From Burkholderiales bacterium (GTDB lineage Bacteria > Pseudomonadota > Gammaproteobacteria > Burkholderiales > Chitinimonadaceae), in assembly GCA_019234745.1 (NCBI GenBank), contig JAFAKZ010000250.1, forward strand, positions 1-18,799: a stretch of DNA of 18,799 nucleotides. The letters run 5' to 3'. Positions within the stretch are counted from its first letter, which is position 1. Each line of letters starts with the position of its first letter. Below the pieces are notes generated by a model. That model did not search any database. It worked only from the letters and a program-made list of their open reading frames with translations, and was not told the origin of the DNA. Positions 8,748-15,641 of this stretch are shown piece after piece. A program made the position numbers and the translations under genes.

Positions 8748-9335
8748 ATGACCACCATCGTCGTAGTGCGCAAAGATAAGCAGATCGCCATCGCGGCCGA
8801 CACGCAGTCCACCTTTGGCGACACACGCCTGGGCCATCTGCACGACGCCCGGCCCGATAAGATTTTCCAGTCGCACGAGAGCTACTTCGGCCTGTGTGGC
8901 GCGGCCGCGCACGACCTGGTGTTGCAGGCCATCCTGGCCAAGAACCGCACGCTGGATTTCAGCAACCGCAGTACGATCTTCGACAGCTTCCGCCGCCTGC
9001 ACCCCAAGCTGAAGGAGGACTTCTTCCTCAAGACGGAAGAGGAGGAAGACGACCCCTATGAATCCAGCCAGATGACCGCGCTGATCGCCAACCCGCATGG
9101 CATCTTCGGCGTGTTCTCCATGCGCGAGGTGTATGAATACCGCCACTATTGGGCCATCGGCTCGGGACGCGACTTCGCCATCGGCGCCATGCGCGCCGTG
9201 TACGACCGGCCGGAACTGACGGCCGCCGACATCGCCCGCGTCGGCGTGGAAATCGGCTGCGAGTTCGACGTCAACTCCTCCCTCCCCTTTACCTTGCGCA
9301 CGGTCGATCTGGCCGAGCCTGATGCAGAGAAGTAA
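8748..9335 (+). CDS. Proteasome-like Ntn hydrolase, BPH type
   Basis: This 195-residue protein has the proteasome beta/HslV fold signature. After removal of Met1 it begins TTIVVVRK, giving an N-terminal Thr nucleophile (T2 of the ORF). IAIAADTQ supplies the conserved Asp (D18), RPDKIF the catalytic Lys (K38, about four residues further on than in HslV), and YWAIGSGRDFAIGAM the conserved GSG near S139. It lacks other features of HslV, has an acidic insertion (EEEEDDPYE, 97-105), and no HslU ATPase gene is nearby. The best fit is BPH, the betaproteobacterial proteasome homologue, a double-ring self-compartmentalised hydrolase of unknown substrate. AGGA stands 7 bases before the ATG. It lies between pncC (13-bp gap) and hslO (7-bp gap), a context that suggests protein quality control. 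HslV or Anbu are less likely. Confidence 0.85.
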   Translation: MTTIVVVRKDKQIAIAADTQSTFGDTRLGHLHDARPDKIFQSHESYFGLCGAAAHDLVLQAILAKNRTLDFSNRSTIFDSFRRLHPKLKEDFFLKTEEEEDDPYESSQMTALIANPHGIFGVFSMREVYEYRHYWAIGSGRDFAIGAMRAVYDRPELTAADIARVGVEIGCEFDVNSSLPFTLRTVDLAEPDAEK

Positions 9336-9342
9336 CCCCAAG

Positions 9343-10218
9343 ATGACTCAAGACATACTCCAGCGCTTCCTGTTCGACACCGCCCCCGTGCGCGGTGAAA
9401 TCGTTCGTCTCTCGGACGCCTGGCAGCACGTGCTGCAGCGCCGCGACTATCCGCCCGTGCTGCAGAAGCTGCTGGGCGAACTGATGGCCGCCGCCGCCGT
9501 GATGACGGCCATGCTGAAGTTCGAGGGTTCGTTGATCATGCAGCTGCACGGCAAGGGCCATATCAAGCTGATGGTGATCGAATGCGAATCGGACCTCACC
9601 ATGCGTGCCACGGCGCGCTGGAACGAGGACGAAGAAGTGCCCGACCTGCCCCTGGCCGAGTTGTTGGGCGAGGGCCGCTTCGTGATCACGCTGGACCCGC
9701 GCTCCGGCGGCCAGACCTACCAGGGTATCGTGGGCCTGAGCGGCAATAGCGTGGCTGCCATCATCGAACACTATATGCTGAGTTCCGAGCAGCTCGACAC
9801 GCGCCTGTGGCTGGCCTGCGAGAACGGTGTAGCCGCCGGTTTCATGTTGCAGAAGCTGCCCGCAGGCCAAGGCGACCCGCATGCCTGGGAGCACCTGACC
9901 ACGCTGGCCGATACGATCACGCCGACAGAACTGGCCTCTCTCCCCCCACGTGACCTGCTGTATCGCCTGTTCCACCAGGAAGCCGTGCGCGTGATGACAG
10001 AAGAGCATCCGCACTTCGGCTGCCGCTGCACACGCGAAAAAGTAGGCGGCATGCTGAAGATGATGGGTCGCGCGGAGGCCGAGTCCGTCATCGCCGAACG
10101 CGGTGCCGTCGACGTGAACTGCGACTTCTGCAACCAGCACTATCGCTTCGACGCAGTGGACGTGGCCCAGCTGTTTACCAGCGACTCCACGCAAACGGCC
10201 CCCGATACGCGACATTGA
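9343..10218 (+). CDS. hslO: Redox-regulated chaperone Hsp33
   Basis: Hsp33 is an ATP-independent holdase activated by oxidation, protecting cytosolic proteins during oxidative and heat stress. The 291-residue protein has the typical opening (ILQRFLFDTAPVRGEIVRL) and the redox switch in the C-terminal zinc centre: C227-x-C229 and C260-x-x-C263, all four cysteines present. The start at 9343 gives the usual N-terminus; an in-frame ATG at 9322 would overlap the previous gene and add seven unrelated residues. It begins 7 bp after the BPH-like gene, so the pair is probably translated from one message, joining a chaperone with a proteasome-like protease. Confidence 0.97.
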   Translation: MTQDILQRFLFDTAPVRGEIVRLSDAWQHVLQRRDYPPVLQKLLGELMAAAAVMTAMLKFEGSLIMQLHGKGHIKLMVIECESDLTMRATARWNEDEEVPDLPLAELLGEGRFVITLDPRSGGQTYQGIVGLSGNSVAAIIEHYMLSSEQLDTRLWLACENGVAAGFMLQKLPAGQGDPHAWEHLTTLADTITPTELASLPPRDLLYRLFHQEAVRVMTEEHPHFGCRCTREKVGGMLKMMGRAEAESVIAERGAVDVNCDFCNQHYRFDAVDVAQLFTSDSTQTAPDTRH

Positions 10219-10224
10219 TAGTCA

Positions 10225-10241
10225 GCGGGCGCCCGGCCCGC
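10225..10241. other. GC-rich stem-loop behind hslO
   Basis: GCGGGC (10225-10230) and GCCCGC (10236-10241) form a 6-bp stem with a 5-nt loop, 6 bp after the hslO stop and 29 bp before the next ORF. It is followed by a pyrimidine-rich but not T-rich tail (ACCGCCCTCTTCC), so at best it is a weak terminator that would reduce, not stop, read-through into the permease gene. Confidence 0.35.
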
Positions 10242-10270
10242 ACCGCCCTCTTCCTCACACCGCGATACTC

Positions 10271-11263
10271 ATGACCTACGACCGCCACGACTGGACTGCC
10301 CTTGCCTTTATGACGGCCATCTGGCTGGTCGCCCTGCTGTTCCATAGCTCGTCCGCCCTGCTTGCCGGCCTCGCCGGTTTCGGACTAACGCGCTGGCTGA
10401 GCAATATGGCGCCAATGAAGCGCCTGCCCAATAGGGTCGTGGTCATCGCTTTCGCCCTGGCCGCCGCGCCGTTTATCGTGGTCAAGGTCGTATCCAGCGT
10501 ATTCGGCCACAACCTGAGCGGCATCATGGACGAAACGGCCGGCCTATGGCACAAGCTGCTGGACGAGACCTTCGCCCTGCGCCAGGGCCTGCCCGACGCG
10601 ATCAAACCCTGGGTGCCGGATTCGCAGGACGAGGTACAGCATCGGCTCGTGGGCCTGGTCAGCAGCCGCAGCGCGCAGCTGATGGAGGCGGGGCGCCTGG
10701 GCTTCGGCATCCTTATGCACACGATCTTCGGCTGGCTGCTTGGCATCGCGGCGGCCGCCTCCCATTCCGCCCCCGTGCCAGGGCCCCTGCTGCGCGCCTG
10801 GTACCGGCGCTGGGAGGGCATGGCGGCCGTGTTCGGGCGCGTGGCGCGCGGACAGATCTGGGTGGCATTGGCCAATACACTGTTTACCACGCTGTTCCTG
10901 CTGGTGATCGCACCGACGGCTGGCTGGGCATTCCCCTTCCGCTCCTCGCTGATTCTCATCACCTTCCTCGCCAGCCTAATCCCCGTGGCAGGCAACCTGG
11001 TGAGCAACTCGCTGCTGCTGCTGGTCGGCCTCGGCGTGAGTCTGGGTGCCGGCATCGCCGCCATGGTATTCATGGTCGTCGTGCATAAGATGGAATACCT
11101 CGTGAGCGCCCGCGTGGTCGGCAACGCCAACCACGTGGCGGCGTGGGAGCTGATCGCCGCCATGCTGAGCGCCGAATTGATGTTCGGCCCCATCGGCCTG
11201 ATCACGGCCACGGTACTCTACCCCTATCTCAAGCAGGAGCTGCGCGCAGCCGGGCTGGTTTGA
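10271..11263 (+). CDS. AI-2E/PerM family membrane permease
   Basis: A 330-residue integral membrane protein with hydrophobic segments near 10-40, 58-80, 142-165, 195-220, 225-262 and 285-325, and a hydrophilic section at about 85-135 between the second and third. The layout and the late segment (MEYLVSARVVGNANHVAAWELI, followed by a glycine-rich helix) match the AI-2E/PerM superfamily, whose members include autoinducer-2 exporters and Na+/H+ antiporters; the substrate cannot be told from sequence, and most members are uncharacterised. It lies 52 bp after hslO and in the same direction, so it may be the last gene of that operon. The ribosome-binding site is weak. Confidence 0.75.
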   Translation: MTYDRHDWTALAFMTAIWLVALLFHSSSALLAGLAGFGLTRWLSNMAPMKRLPNRVVVIAFALAAAPFIVVKVVSSVFGHNLSGIMDETAGLWHKLLDETFALRQGLPDAIKPWVPDSQDEVQHRLVGLVSSRSAQLMEAGRLGFGILMHTIFGWLLGIAAAASHSAPVPGPLLRAWYRRWEGMAAVFGRVARGQIWVALANTLFTTLFLLVIAPTAGWAFPFRSSLILITFLASLIPVAGNLVSNSLLLLVGLGVSLGAGIAAMVFMVVVHKMEYLVSARVVGNANHVAAWELIAAMLSAELMFGPIGLITATVLYPYLKQELRAAGLV

Positions 11264-11345
11264 GGCCGGGATTTCAAAAGATTGTTCTATACAAGGGGCA
11301 TCGGGCTGCGCGATCGTTGAGCGGTCGTTCACTTCCTACGCCTTG

Positions 11346-13148
11346 ATGCCCATGCCCCTGTCGACATCCGCTCTATTGGCCGCAGCAATGGCGGCCAGCA
11401 CGCCCTATCAGATCGATCTGGCCCACTATTTTGCAACGCAATCAGCCGAGCAGCACTCGCGCGCTGCGCTTCTCACTGAGATCGACGCATTCGAAAAAGC
11501 ACCGAAGCCGCACGTAATGACTCCTGCACTGGAGCAATGGCTTGGTCGCTATGACGCGCTGTCCAGGTCGCTGAACCGCCATATCATCTATGTAAAGCTG
11601 CAGCACGAGCGCGACCAGACTGATCATGACGCCGCGACGGCGCAGACCGTGCTCGACAGCGCCGCGGAGGCATTTGAATCAAGCATCCAGGATACGCTGG
11701 CCTCGTTGGACCAGAAGGCCCTAAGTAATCTGCTCGCACAACATACGCCACTGGATCGCTACCGCTTCTTCATTCAATCGGGGCTTGCCGAAGCGCAGCA
11801 TCGCCATACCACGGGTACCGCGCGCAAGCTGGCGGTCGACCCGGCTCTCGCCAGCCTGGGGGCTGCTTACAACGCGATCCGCCGTCAAGGATTCACACCC
11901 GCGCCAGGCCAAGCTGCGCCCACCGATGCCAGGGCACGCTACCTGGCCGCTTACCAGCCTTATATTGCCAATGAGACGGCATTGGCGGGCGTGCTGGTAC
12001 CGATCGTGAACCTGCAGGACGGCATGGCGCGTACCAATGGTTACAGCGGCGCACCCGAGGCTGTCTATCGACACGCGCAGCTATCGCCCGAACAGGTTGA
12101 CGGCGTGCTGGCCAAGATACGCGCGACAAGCGCGTACCGGCACTATGTCTCGACGCTGGTCACGGCCGTCGCGCAAAAGGACCATGTCCCGGAAAACTCG
12201 ATCAAGCCTTGGGATCTTGATCGAGTCGACCGCTTCGATCCGCCTAAAATGTCCTTCCCCGACGGCCTCGCCGCGATCCTCACGGCGGAAAGCACAATGG
12301 GCGAGGCGTACGCCGATCAGTTCAAGCAACTCTTCGACCCGGCCGCCGGGCGGGTCGACTGGTGTCACAGCGAGAAGTGCGACGACGCTGGTTTTTCGGT
12401 CGGCGCGGCGGGTAGTACCTCGGGGCTTTTCTACGGCGACTACGACGGTTCGACGGGCAGCGTATGCAGCGTGGCGCACGAGGCGGCACACGCCGTACAC
12501 CGCAACCTGATGAGCGAGCACCAGCCCTTCTCCGGCTACAACGAAGGCCCGCACTTCGTATTCGAGTCCTATGCCATCTTCAATGAACTGCTGTTGTTGG
12601 ATCACCTGTACCAAACGGCACAGACGCAGGAAGCAAAAGCCTACTATCTGCGGTTGTTCCTGTACGACGCAGTTTTCCAGATATATGGCTCCGCCAAGGA
12701 AACGGACCTCGAACAATCGATCTACGCTGGCGTCCGGGCCGGTCGTATCCGCACGGCAGCCGATCTGGGCGCATTGACGCTCGATGTCGTCAAGCAATAT
12801 GAACCTAAGGTACGGCAGCTGCCGGAAGACAGGACGATGTGGTCGCGCAAACGCCTCTACTATGTCGACCCGCTGTATAGCGTGAACTACCTGTTCGCGG
12901 GGCTCCTGGCACTCAACTACTTCGACCAGTACCAACACGACCCACAAGGCTTTTCACGTCGCTACATGGCCTTGCTGCAAGAAGGCTTTGACGACACGCC
13001 ACGGGTTCTACTCAAGCGCCATATCGACATTGACCTGAACGACACGGCCGGCTTGGTGGATGGGGCAGCACAGCTAATTGAGCAACGCACGGCAGCGCTT
13101 GCCAAGCTCTATTCAACCTGCGGCGATGGTGCCTGCAGTACACCATGA
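11346..13148 (+). CDS. M3 family oligopeptidase (PepF/oligoendopeptidase F-like)
   Basis: A 600-residue zinc metallopeptidase. The catalytic motif HEAAH is at 378-382 (in SVAHEAAHAVH), and the third zinc ligand is probably E407 in HFVFESYAIFNE. The C-terminal segment with several Tyr (RLYYVDPLYSVNYLFAGL) matches the substrate-clamping region of M3 enzymes. Such enzymes cut peptides of about 5-20 residues. The N-terminus (MPMPLSTSALLAAAMAAS) is hydrophobic and could be a signal peptide, but lacks the usual positive charges; cysteine pairs (CHSEKC at about 345; two near the C-terminus) would also fit export. The start is uncertain: ATG at 11346 or 11352, neither with a good ribosome-binding site. 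The 3' end overlaps the convergent AraC gene by 40 bp. It follows the permease by 82 bp. Confidence 0.82.
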   Translation: MPMPLSTSALLAAAMAASTPYQIDLAHYFATQSAEQHSRAALLTEIDAFEKAPKPHVMTPALEQWLGRYDALSRSLNRHIIYVKLQHERDQTDHDAATAQTVLDSAAEAFESSIQDTLASLDQKALSNLLAQHTPLDRYRFFIQSGLAEAQHRHTTGTARKLAVDPALASLGAAYNAIRRQGFTPAPGQAAPTDARARYLAAYQPYIANETALAGVLVPIVNLQDGMARTNGYSGAPEAVYRHAQLSPEQVDGVLAKIRATSAYRHYVSTLVTAVAQKDHVPENSIKPWDLDRVDRFDPPKMSFPDGLAAILTAESTMGEAYADQFKQLFDPAAGRVDWCHSEKCDDAGFSVGAAGSTSGLFYGDYDGSTGSVCSVAHEAAHAVHRNLMSEHQPFSGYNEGPHFVFESYAIFNELLLLDHLYQTAQTQEAKAYYLRLFLYDAVFQIYGSAKETDLEQSIYAGVRAGRIRTAADLGALTLDVVKQYEPKVRQLPEDRTMWSRKRLYYVDPLYSVNYLFAGLLALNYFDQYQHDPQGFSRRYMALLQEGFDDTPRVLLKRHIDIDLNDTAGLVDGAAQLIEQRTAALAKLYSTCGDGACSTP

Positions 13149-13927
13149 CGCTGTCGATATGTAGCCGGCGTGACGCGGAACAAGTGTTTGAAGTGGCGCG
13201 TAAAATGACTCTGGTCCGCAAAGCCGGCATCGGTAGCGATGTCGGCCAAACTGGACCCGGGCTTGGTATCCAGCGCATGGCGGGCCTGCCATAGGCGCAA
13301 TTCGCGTAGGTACTGGCCGGGCGATCGACCAAATACACGTCGGAAGGTCGCACAGACATGAGCAGGGTCACGCCCTACGGCCCGGCCCAGTCTGCTCAGT
13401 GAAGGAGGTGCCAGATATTCAGCATCCAGCTGCTCGCGTACCTGATGTATCCAGCGAGGCACGCCTGCCTCCTGTGTACGCCGGTGTAGCACGACCGACA
13501 CGAGCAATTCCGCCAACCCCTCCAGTACCAGCGTACTTGCGGTATCGGGCAGGGCCAACTCGTTCCGCAGAGACCGTGCAGCCGCATGCATCCGGTCGTC
13601 GGCGATCGCGTACGGCCGCTTGGGAACGGGCCGGTCGGCGCCTTGCGCCAAGCAGATGGACAGGCTGTCGAACGCGACAGGGGAGTCGTCGCGATGTTCG
13701 TCGTGGGCGGGGCGGAACATGGCGGTACCCGCAGACAATTCCACTGAACGCCTGCCATGCCGGGTCTCAAACCACCCCGCGAGCGGCAAGACGATGCGAG
13801 GCTCATCATGGGCATGCAGGCCAATCGTACAGCTCGGCAGATGGCGACCCAGGCGGAAATTGAACGCACCCGCCGCGCCAAGCCCGTTAGGCAAGCGTGG
13901 ACAGCCACAGGGTAGATAGGTGGTCAT
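13109..13927 (-). CDS. AraC family transcriptional regulator
   Basis: A 272-residue regulator. The N-terminal half has a cupin-like sensor section (HLPSCTIGLHAHDEPRIVLPLAG, then SVELSAGTAMFRPAHDEHRD), suggesting a small-molecule or metal ligand. The C-terminal AraC DNA-binding domain has two helix-turn-helix units: LSRLGRAVGRDPAHVCATFRRVFG and SLADIATDAGFADQSHFTRHFKHLF, ending in the RVTPATYRQR signature. The ATG at 13927 (MTTYLPCGCP) has GGAGAG about 8 bases upstream; the frame is open further but that part reads as leader. It diverges from the hemerythrin gene across a 198-bp gap and overlaps the end of the convergent peptidase gene by 40 bp. Its targets are unknown; the divergent gene is the obvious candidate. 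Confidence 0.93.
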   Translation of the reverse strand: MTTYLPCGCPRLPNGLGAAGAFNFRLGRHLPSCTIGLHAHDEPRIVLPLAGWFETRHGRRSVELSAGTAMFRPAHDEHRDDSPVAFDSLSICLAQGADRPVPKRPYAIADDRMHAAARSLRNELALPDTASTLVLEGLAELLVSVVLHRRTQEAGVPRWIHQVREQLDAEYLAPPSLSRLGRAVGRDPAHVCATFRRVFGRSPGQYLRELRLWQARHALDTKPGSSLADIATDAGFADQSHFTRHFKHLFRVTPATYRQRHGVLQAPSPQVE

Positions 13928-14008
13928 GGCATTCGCTCTCCGTCTGCATGGCAGATTGCGCCAGCATTCCACCCCACAATTGCCGTCGCTCACAAGCACC
14001 TCACTGCG

Positions 14009-14047
14009 AATTAGGGACTTCTTAGGAAACTCTTAGCGAGCATTTAG
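14009..14047 (+). promoter_or_regulatory. Four direct repeats (NNTTAG-N5) with 11-bp period
   Basis: Hexamers AATTAG (14009), TCTTAG (14020), TCTTAG (14031) and ATTTAG (14042) are each separated by exactly 5 bp, so TTAG recurs at 14011, 14022, 14033 and 14044. Tandem hexamer-N5-hexamer boxes on one face of the helix are the usual binding pattern of OmpR/PhoB-type response regulators such as PmrA/QseB (YTTAAK-N5-YTTAAK). The box lies between the araC-like gene and the hemerythrin gene. If TAGTCT (14071-14076) is the -10 for the latter, the last repeat overlaps or abuts the -35 position, the place expected of an activator. No response regulator is encoded in the window. Confidence 0.6.
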
Positions 14048-14125
14048 CAACGCGCCCTTTTGGCGCCGCGTAGTCTTCGCTCCATCACAGCGTCACTGAC
14101 GCGACGACACAATATGGAGCGAAAA

Positions 14126-14803
14126 ATGCAAACAACCCCACGCCGCTACGACATCTTCTCTTACACGCACAAGGCGCTGCGGGCCTACCTGAGCCACGTG
14201 CTGCTCGACGTGGGCCGTACCGACTGGCGCGATGCCGAAGACCGTACCTATATGGTTGGCGCCGTGCGCGAGCTGCTGGGCGTGACGCATACACACTTGG
14301 AGCAGGAAAACCTGTTCATCCATCCCGCCATGGAAGCGCGTAAGCCTGGCTGCACGCGCTACATCGTGGACGAACACGTCGGCCAGCTGTTCGCCATCGA
14401 CGTGTTGTTCGACCTGGTGGACGCAATCGAATCGGCACCGCTGCCGAATACACCGGAAGCCGGCCAGCGCCTATACCGTGAGCTGGCCGTGTTCGTGGCC
14501 GAGAACTTCGAACATATGGCCTTCGAAGAGAGCGAACACAATCGCGTGCTGTGGGAACACTACACGGATGACGAAATCATGGGCATCGAGCGCCGCATCG
14601 TGGCTTCGGTGCCGCCCGAGCGCATGTCGCTCGTGCTGGGCTGGATGTTGCCCCACCTCAATCCTTCTGAGCGCGCCACCATGCTCTCGACGCTGCGCCA
14701 GGTCACGCCGGTCGACAACTTCCAGCGCGTGCTCGGCACCCTGCGCGGCCAATTGCCGAGCAAGGATTGGAGCAAGCTCACACTGGCCTTGGGCACGGTT
14801 TAG
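14126..14803 (+). CDS. Hemerythrin-like (HHE) cation-binding protein
   Basis: A 225-residue, mostly helical protein with the hemerythrin di-iron ligand pattern: an early His in YTHKALRAYLSH, then HTHLEQENLFIHPAME (His and Glu ligands), DEHVGQL, and FEHMAFEESEHNRVLW with two His and the acidic residue. Such proteins bind O2, NO or act as iron or redox sensors; which applies here is unknown. The C-terminal 70 residues (MSLVLGWMLPHLNPSERATMLSTL and on) form a second helical section. ATG at 14126 is chosen because GGAG lies 6 bases upstream; an in-frame ATG at 14114 would bury that ribosome-binding site in the gene. It diverges from the AraC-family gene and ends with a terminator at 14932. Confidence 0.85.
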   Translation: MQTTPRRYDIFSYTHKALRAYLSHVLLDVGRTDWRDAEDRTYMVGAVRELLGVTHTHLEQENLFIHPAMEARKPGCTRYIVDEHVGQLFAIDVLFDLVDAIESAPLPNTPEAGQRLYRELAVFVAENFEHMAFEESEHNRVLWEHYTDDEIMGIERRIVASVPPERMSLVLGWMLPHLNPSERATMLSTLRQVTPVDNFQRVLGTLRGQLPSKDWSKLTLALGTV

Positions 14804-14810
14804 ATTAGCT

Positions 14811-14846
14811 GCAGGGGCTGCGGCACCATTGAGTCCGCGCCCCTGC
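14811..14846 (+). other. Long hairpin behind the hemerythrin gene
   Basis: GCAGGGGC (14811-14818) pairs with GCCCCTGC (14839-14846) and GCGG (14820-14823) with CCGC (14835-14838): 12 base pairs with one bulged T. There is no T-run after it, so it is not the main terminator; it lies in the 3' UTR 7 bp past the stop and may stabilise the mRNA end. Confidence 0.5.
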
Positions 14847-14931
14847 CGGCAACATTTGTCGCTTCTCTCGTTCCCGGTGGGAGCTGAGCAGCGCCTGCGC
14901 TGGTGGTAATGGGGTACCGGCGCAAGGCACT

Positions 14932-14957
14932 CTGGCCGCTTAGTCGGCCAGCTTTTT
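14932..14957 (+). terminator. Intrinsic terminator of the hemerythrin gene
   Basis: CTGGCCG (14932-14938), loop CTTAGT, CGGCCAG (14945-14951), then CTTTTTATA. This is a strong rho-independent terminator about 130 bp past the stop codon. It ends only 3 bp before the left edge of the inverted-repeat element. The loop side of the stem (GCCGCTTAGTCGGCC) recurs almost unchanged at 18090-18104. Confidence 0.85.
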
Positions 14958-14960
14958 ATA

Positions 14961-15230
14961 TGAGCCTGTTCAATGTCCTTTTGGCAGGCACGCAGCCGCG
15001 AGAACCGGCTGGATACTAGGCGCAGCGACGCGTCGTGGCGGGTTCCACGGCAAGGAGCTGCAACAAGGAGACAGCCGGTTCTCGCGGCTGCCCGGAGGGT
15101 TCGATTGGTAAGGGACGCATTGCCGCGTTGCGGCGCTTGCACAGGCGGCCAGCCTGGGCTGCGCGCCGCGCCTTGCACTGCATCCCTTACCAATCGAAGG
15201 TGCCTTTCAAAAAGGCATTGAACAGGCTCA
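14961..15230. repeat. 270-bp element with 30-bp terminal inverted repeats and two internal inverted repeats
   Basis: The ends, 14961-14990 and 15201-15230, are inverted repeats identical at 26 of 30 positions; the outer 15 (TGAGCCTGTTCAATG / complement) are perfect. Inside are two further, side-by-side inverted repeats. Arm A: 14992-15011 with 15072-15091, a perfect 20-bp match, core GAGAACCGG/CCGGTTCTC. Arm B: 15100-15115 with 15183-15198, a perfect 16-bp match (TTCGATTGGTAAGGGA), 19 of 20 if extended. Inside the arms lie smaller ones: palindrome CGACGCGTCG (about 15026), CGTGG/CCACG (about 15034-15049), CAGGC/GCCTG (about 15142-15156). The right terminal repeat holds its own hairpin TGCCTTT-caa-AAAGGCA. 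As single-stranded DNA or RNA this would fold into a three-way junction. No ORF of credible type and no target-site duplication is visible. It could be a miniature inverted-repeat element or a structured RNA; I do not recognise the family. Confidence 0.75.
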
Positions 15231-15240
15231 GAGGTTATTG

Positions 15241-15447
15241 ATGGACAAACATCATCAAGACCCAAAAATCGCCTGGGTGGCAGCTTGCCTGCCGCTTGCG
15301 GCGTTTGCGTTGAAGCCGTTCTTGCATGGGCGCGTAGCCGCGGCAGCGGCAGTGATCTGCGGGCTTGTACTGCTGGTCGCTGTTGGCTGCCTGCTGCGTA
15401 TGCGGCACGGTCGCATACGTCATAGGGATAACGGTCAAGTCAGTTAG
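15241..15447 (+). CDS. Small two-helix membrane protein, function unknown
   Basis: A 68-residue ORF, MDKHHQDPKIAW at the N-terminus, with two predicted membrane helices (about 11-28 and 32-53) joined by a short KPFLHGR turn and ending in a basic tail (RMRHGRIRHRDNGQ), so both ends are probably cytoplasmic. AGAGG stands about 7 bases before the ATG at 15241, which supports translation. The ORF starts only 10 bp after the inverted-repeat element, so its promoter must lie inside or before that element. I do not recognise a family. A terminator follows at 15571. It may be a real small protein or a chance ORF; the good ribosome-binding site and hydropathy favour the former. Confidence 0.5.
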   Translation: MDKHHQDPKIAWVAACLPLAAFALKPFLHGRVAAAAAVICGLVLLVAVGCLLRMRHGRIRHRDNGQVS

Positions 15448-15570
15448 TATACTTTATGCCAATGGCATTTACATGTAACATCAGCGAAACAATGCTGCGG
15501 TATAAATCGCCTCAACAAGCTAGGGTCTGATCTCCCTTACGCCACTCCTGCGCTGTATGGCGCGCTTCGT

Positions 15571-15605
15571 CGGGGCACTGCATATGCGGTGTCCCGAGTT
15601 TTCTT
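15571..15605 (+). terminator. Probable intrinsic terminator
   Basis: CGGGGCAC (15571-15578) pairs with GTGTCCCG (15589-15596), with one G-U pair and the palindrome GCATATGC in the loop, followed by AGTTTTCTTG. It would end plus-strand transcription from the small membrane protein gene, before the convergent solute-binding protein gene at 15642. The rest of the 194-bp gap shows nothing clear. Confidence 0.5.
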
Positions 15606-15641
15606 GTGGCTCCGCTAACGCTTGGAAATGGGAATGGCGGC

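Noticed and set aside
14951..15240. Target-site duplication around the inverted-repeat element
   Set aside because: The flanks (..GCTTTTTATA and GAGGTTATTG..) share no direct repeat of 2-10 bp next to the ends, so recent insertion by a duplicating transposase is not shown.
14471..15265. A 264-codon minus-strand frame through the hemerythrin gene and the inverted-repeat element
   Set aside because: Antisense to a gene with clear hemerythrin ligands, and crosses a terminator and the palindromes; no protein-like features.
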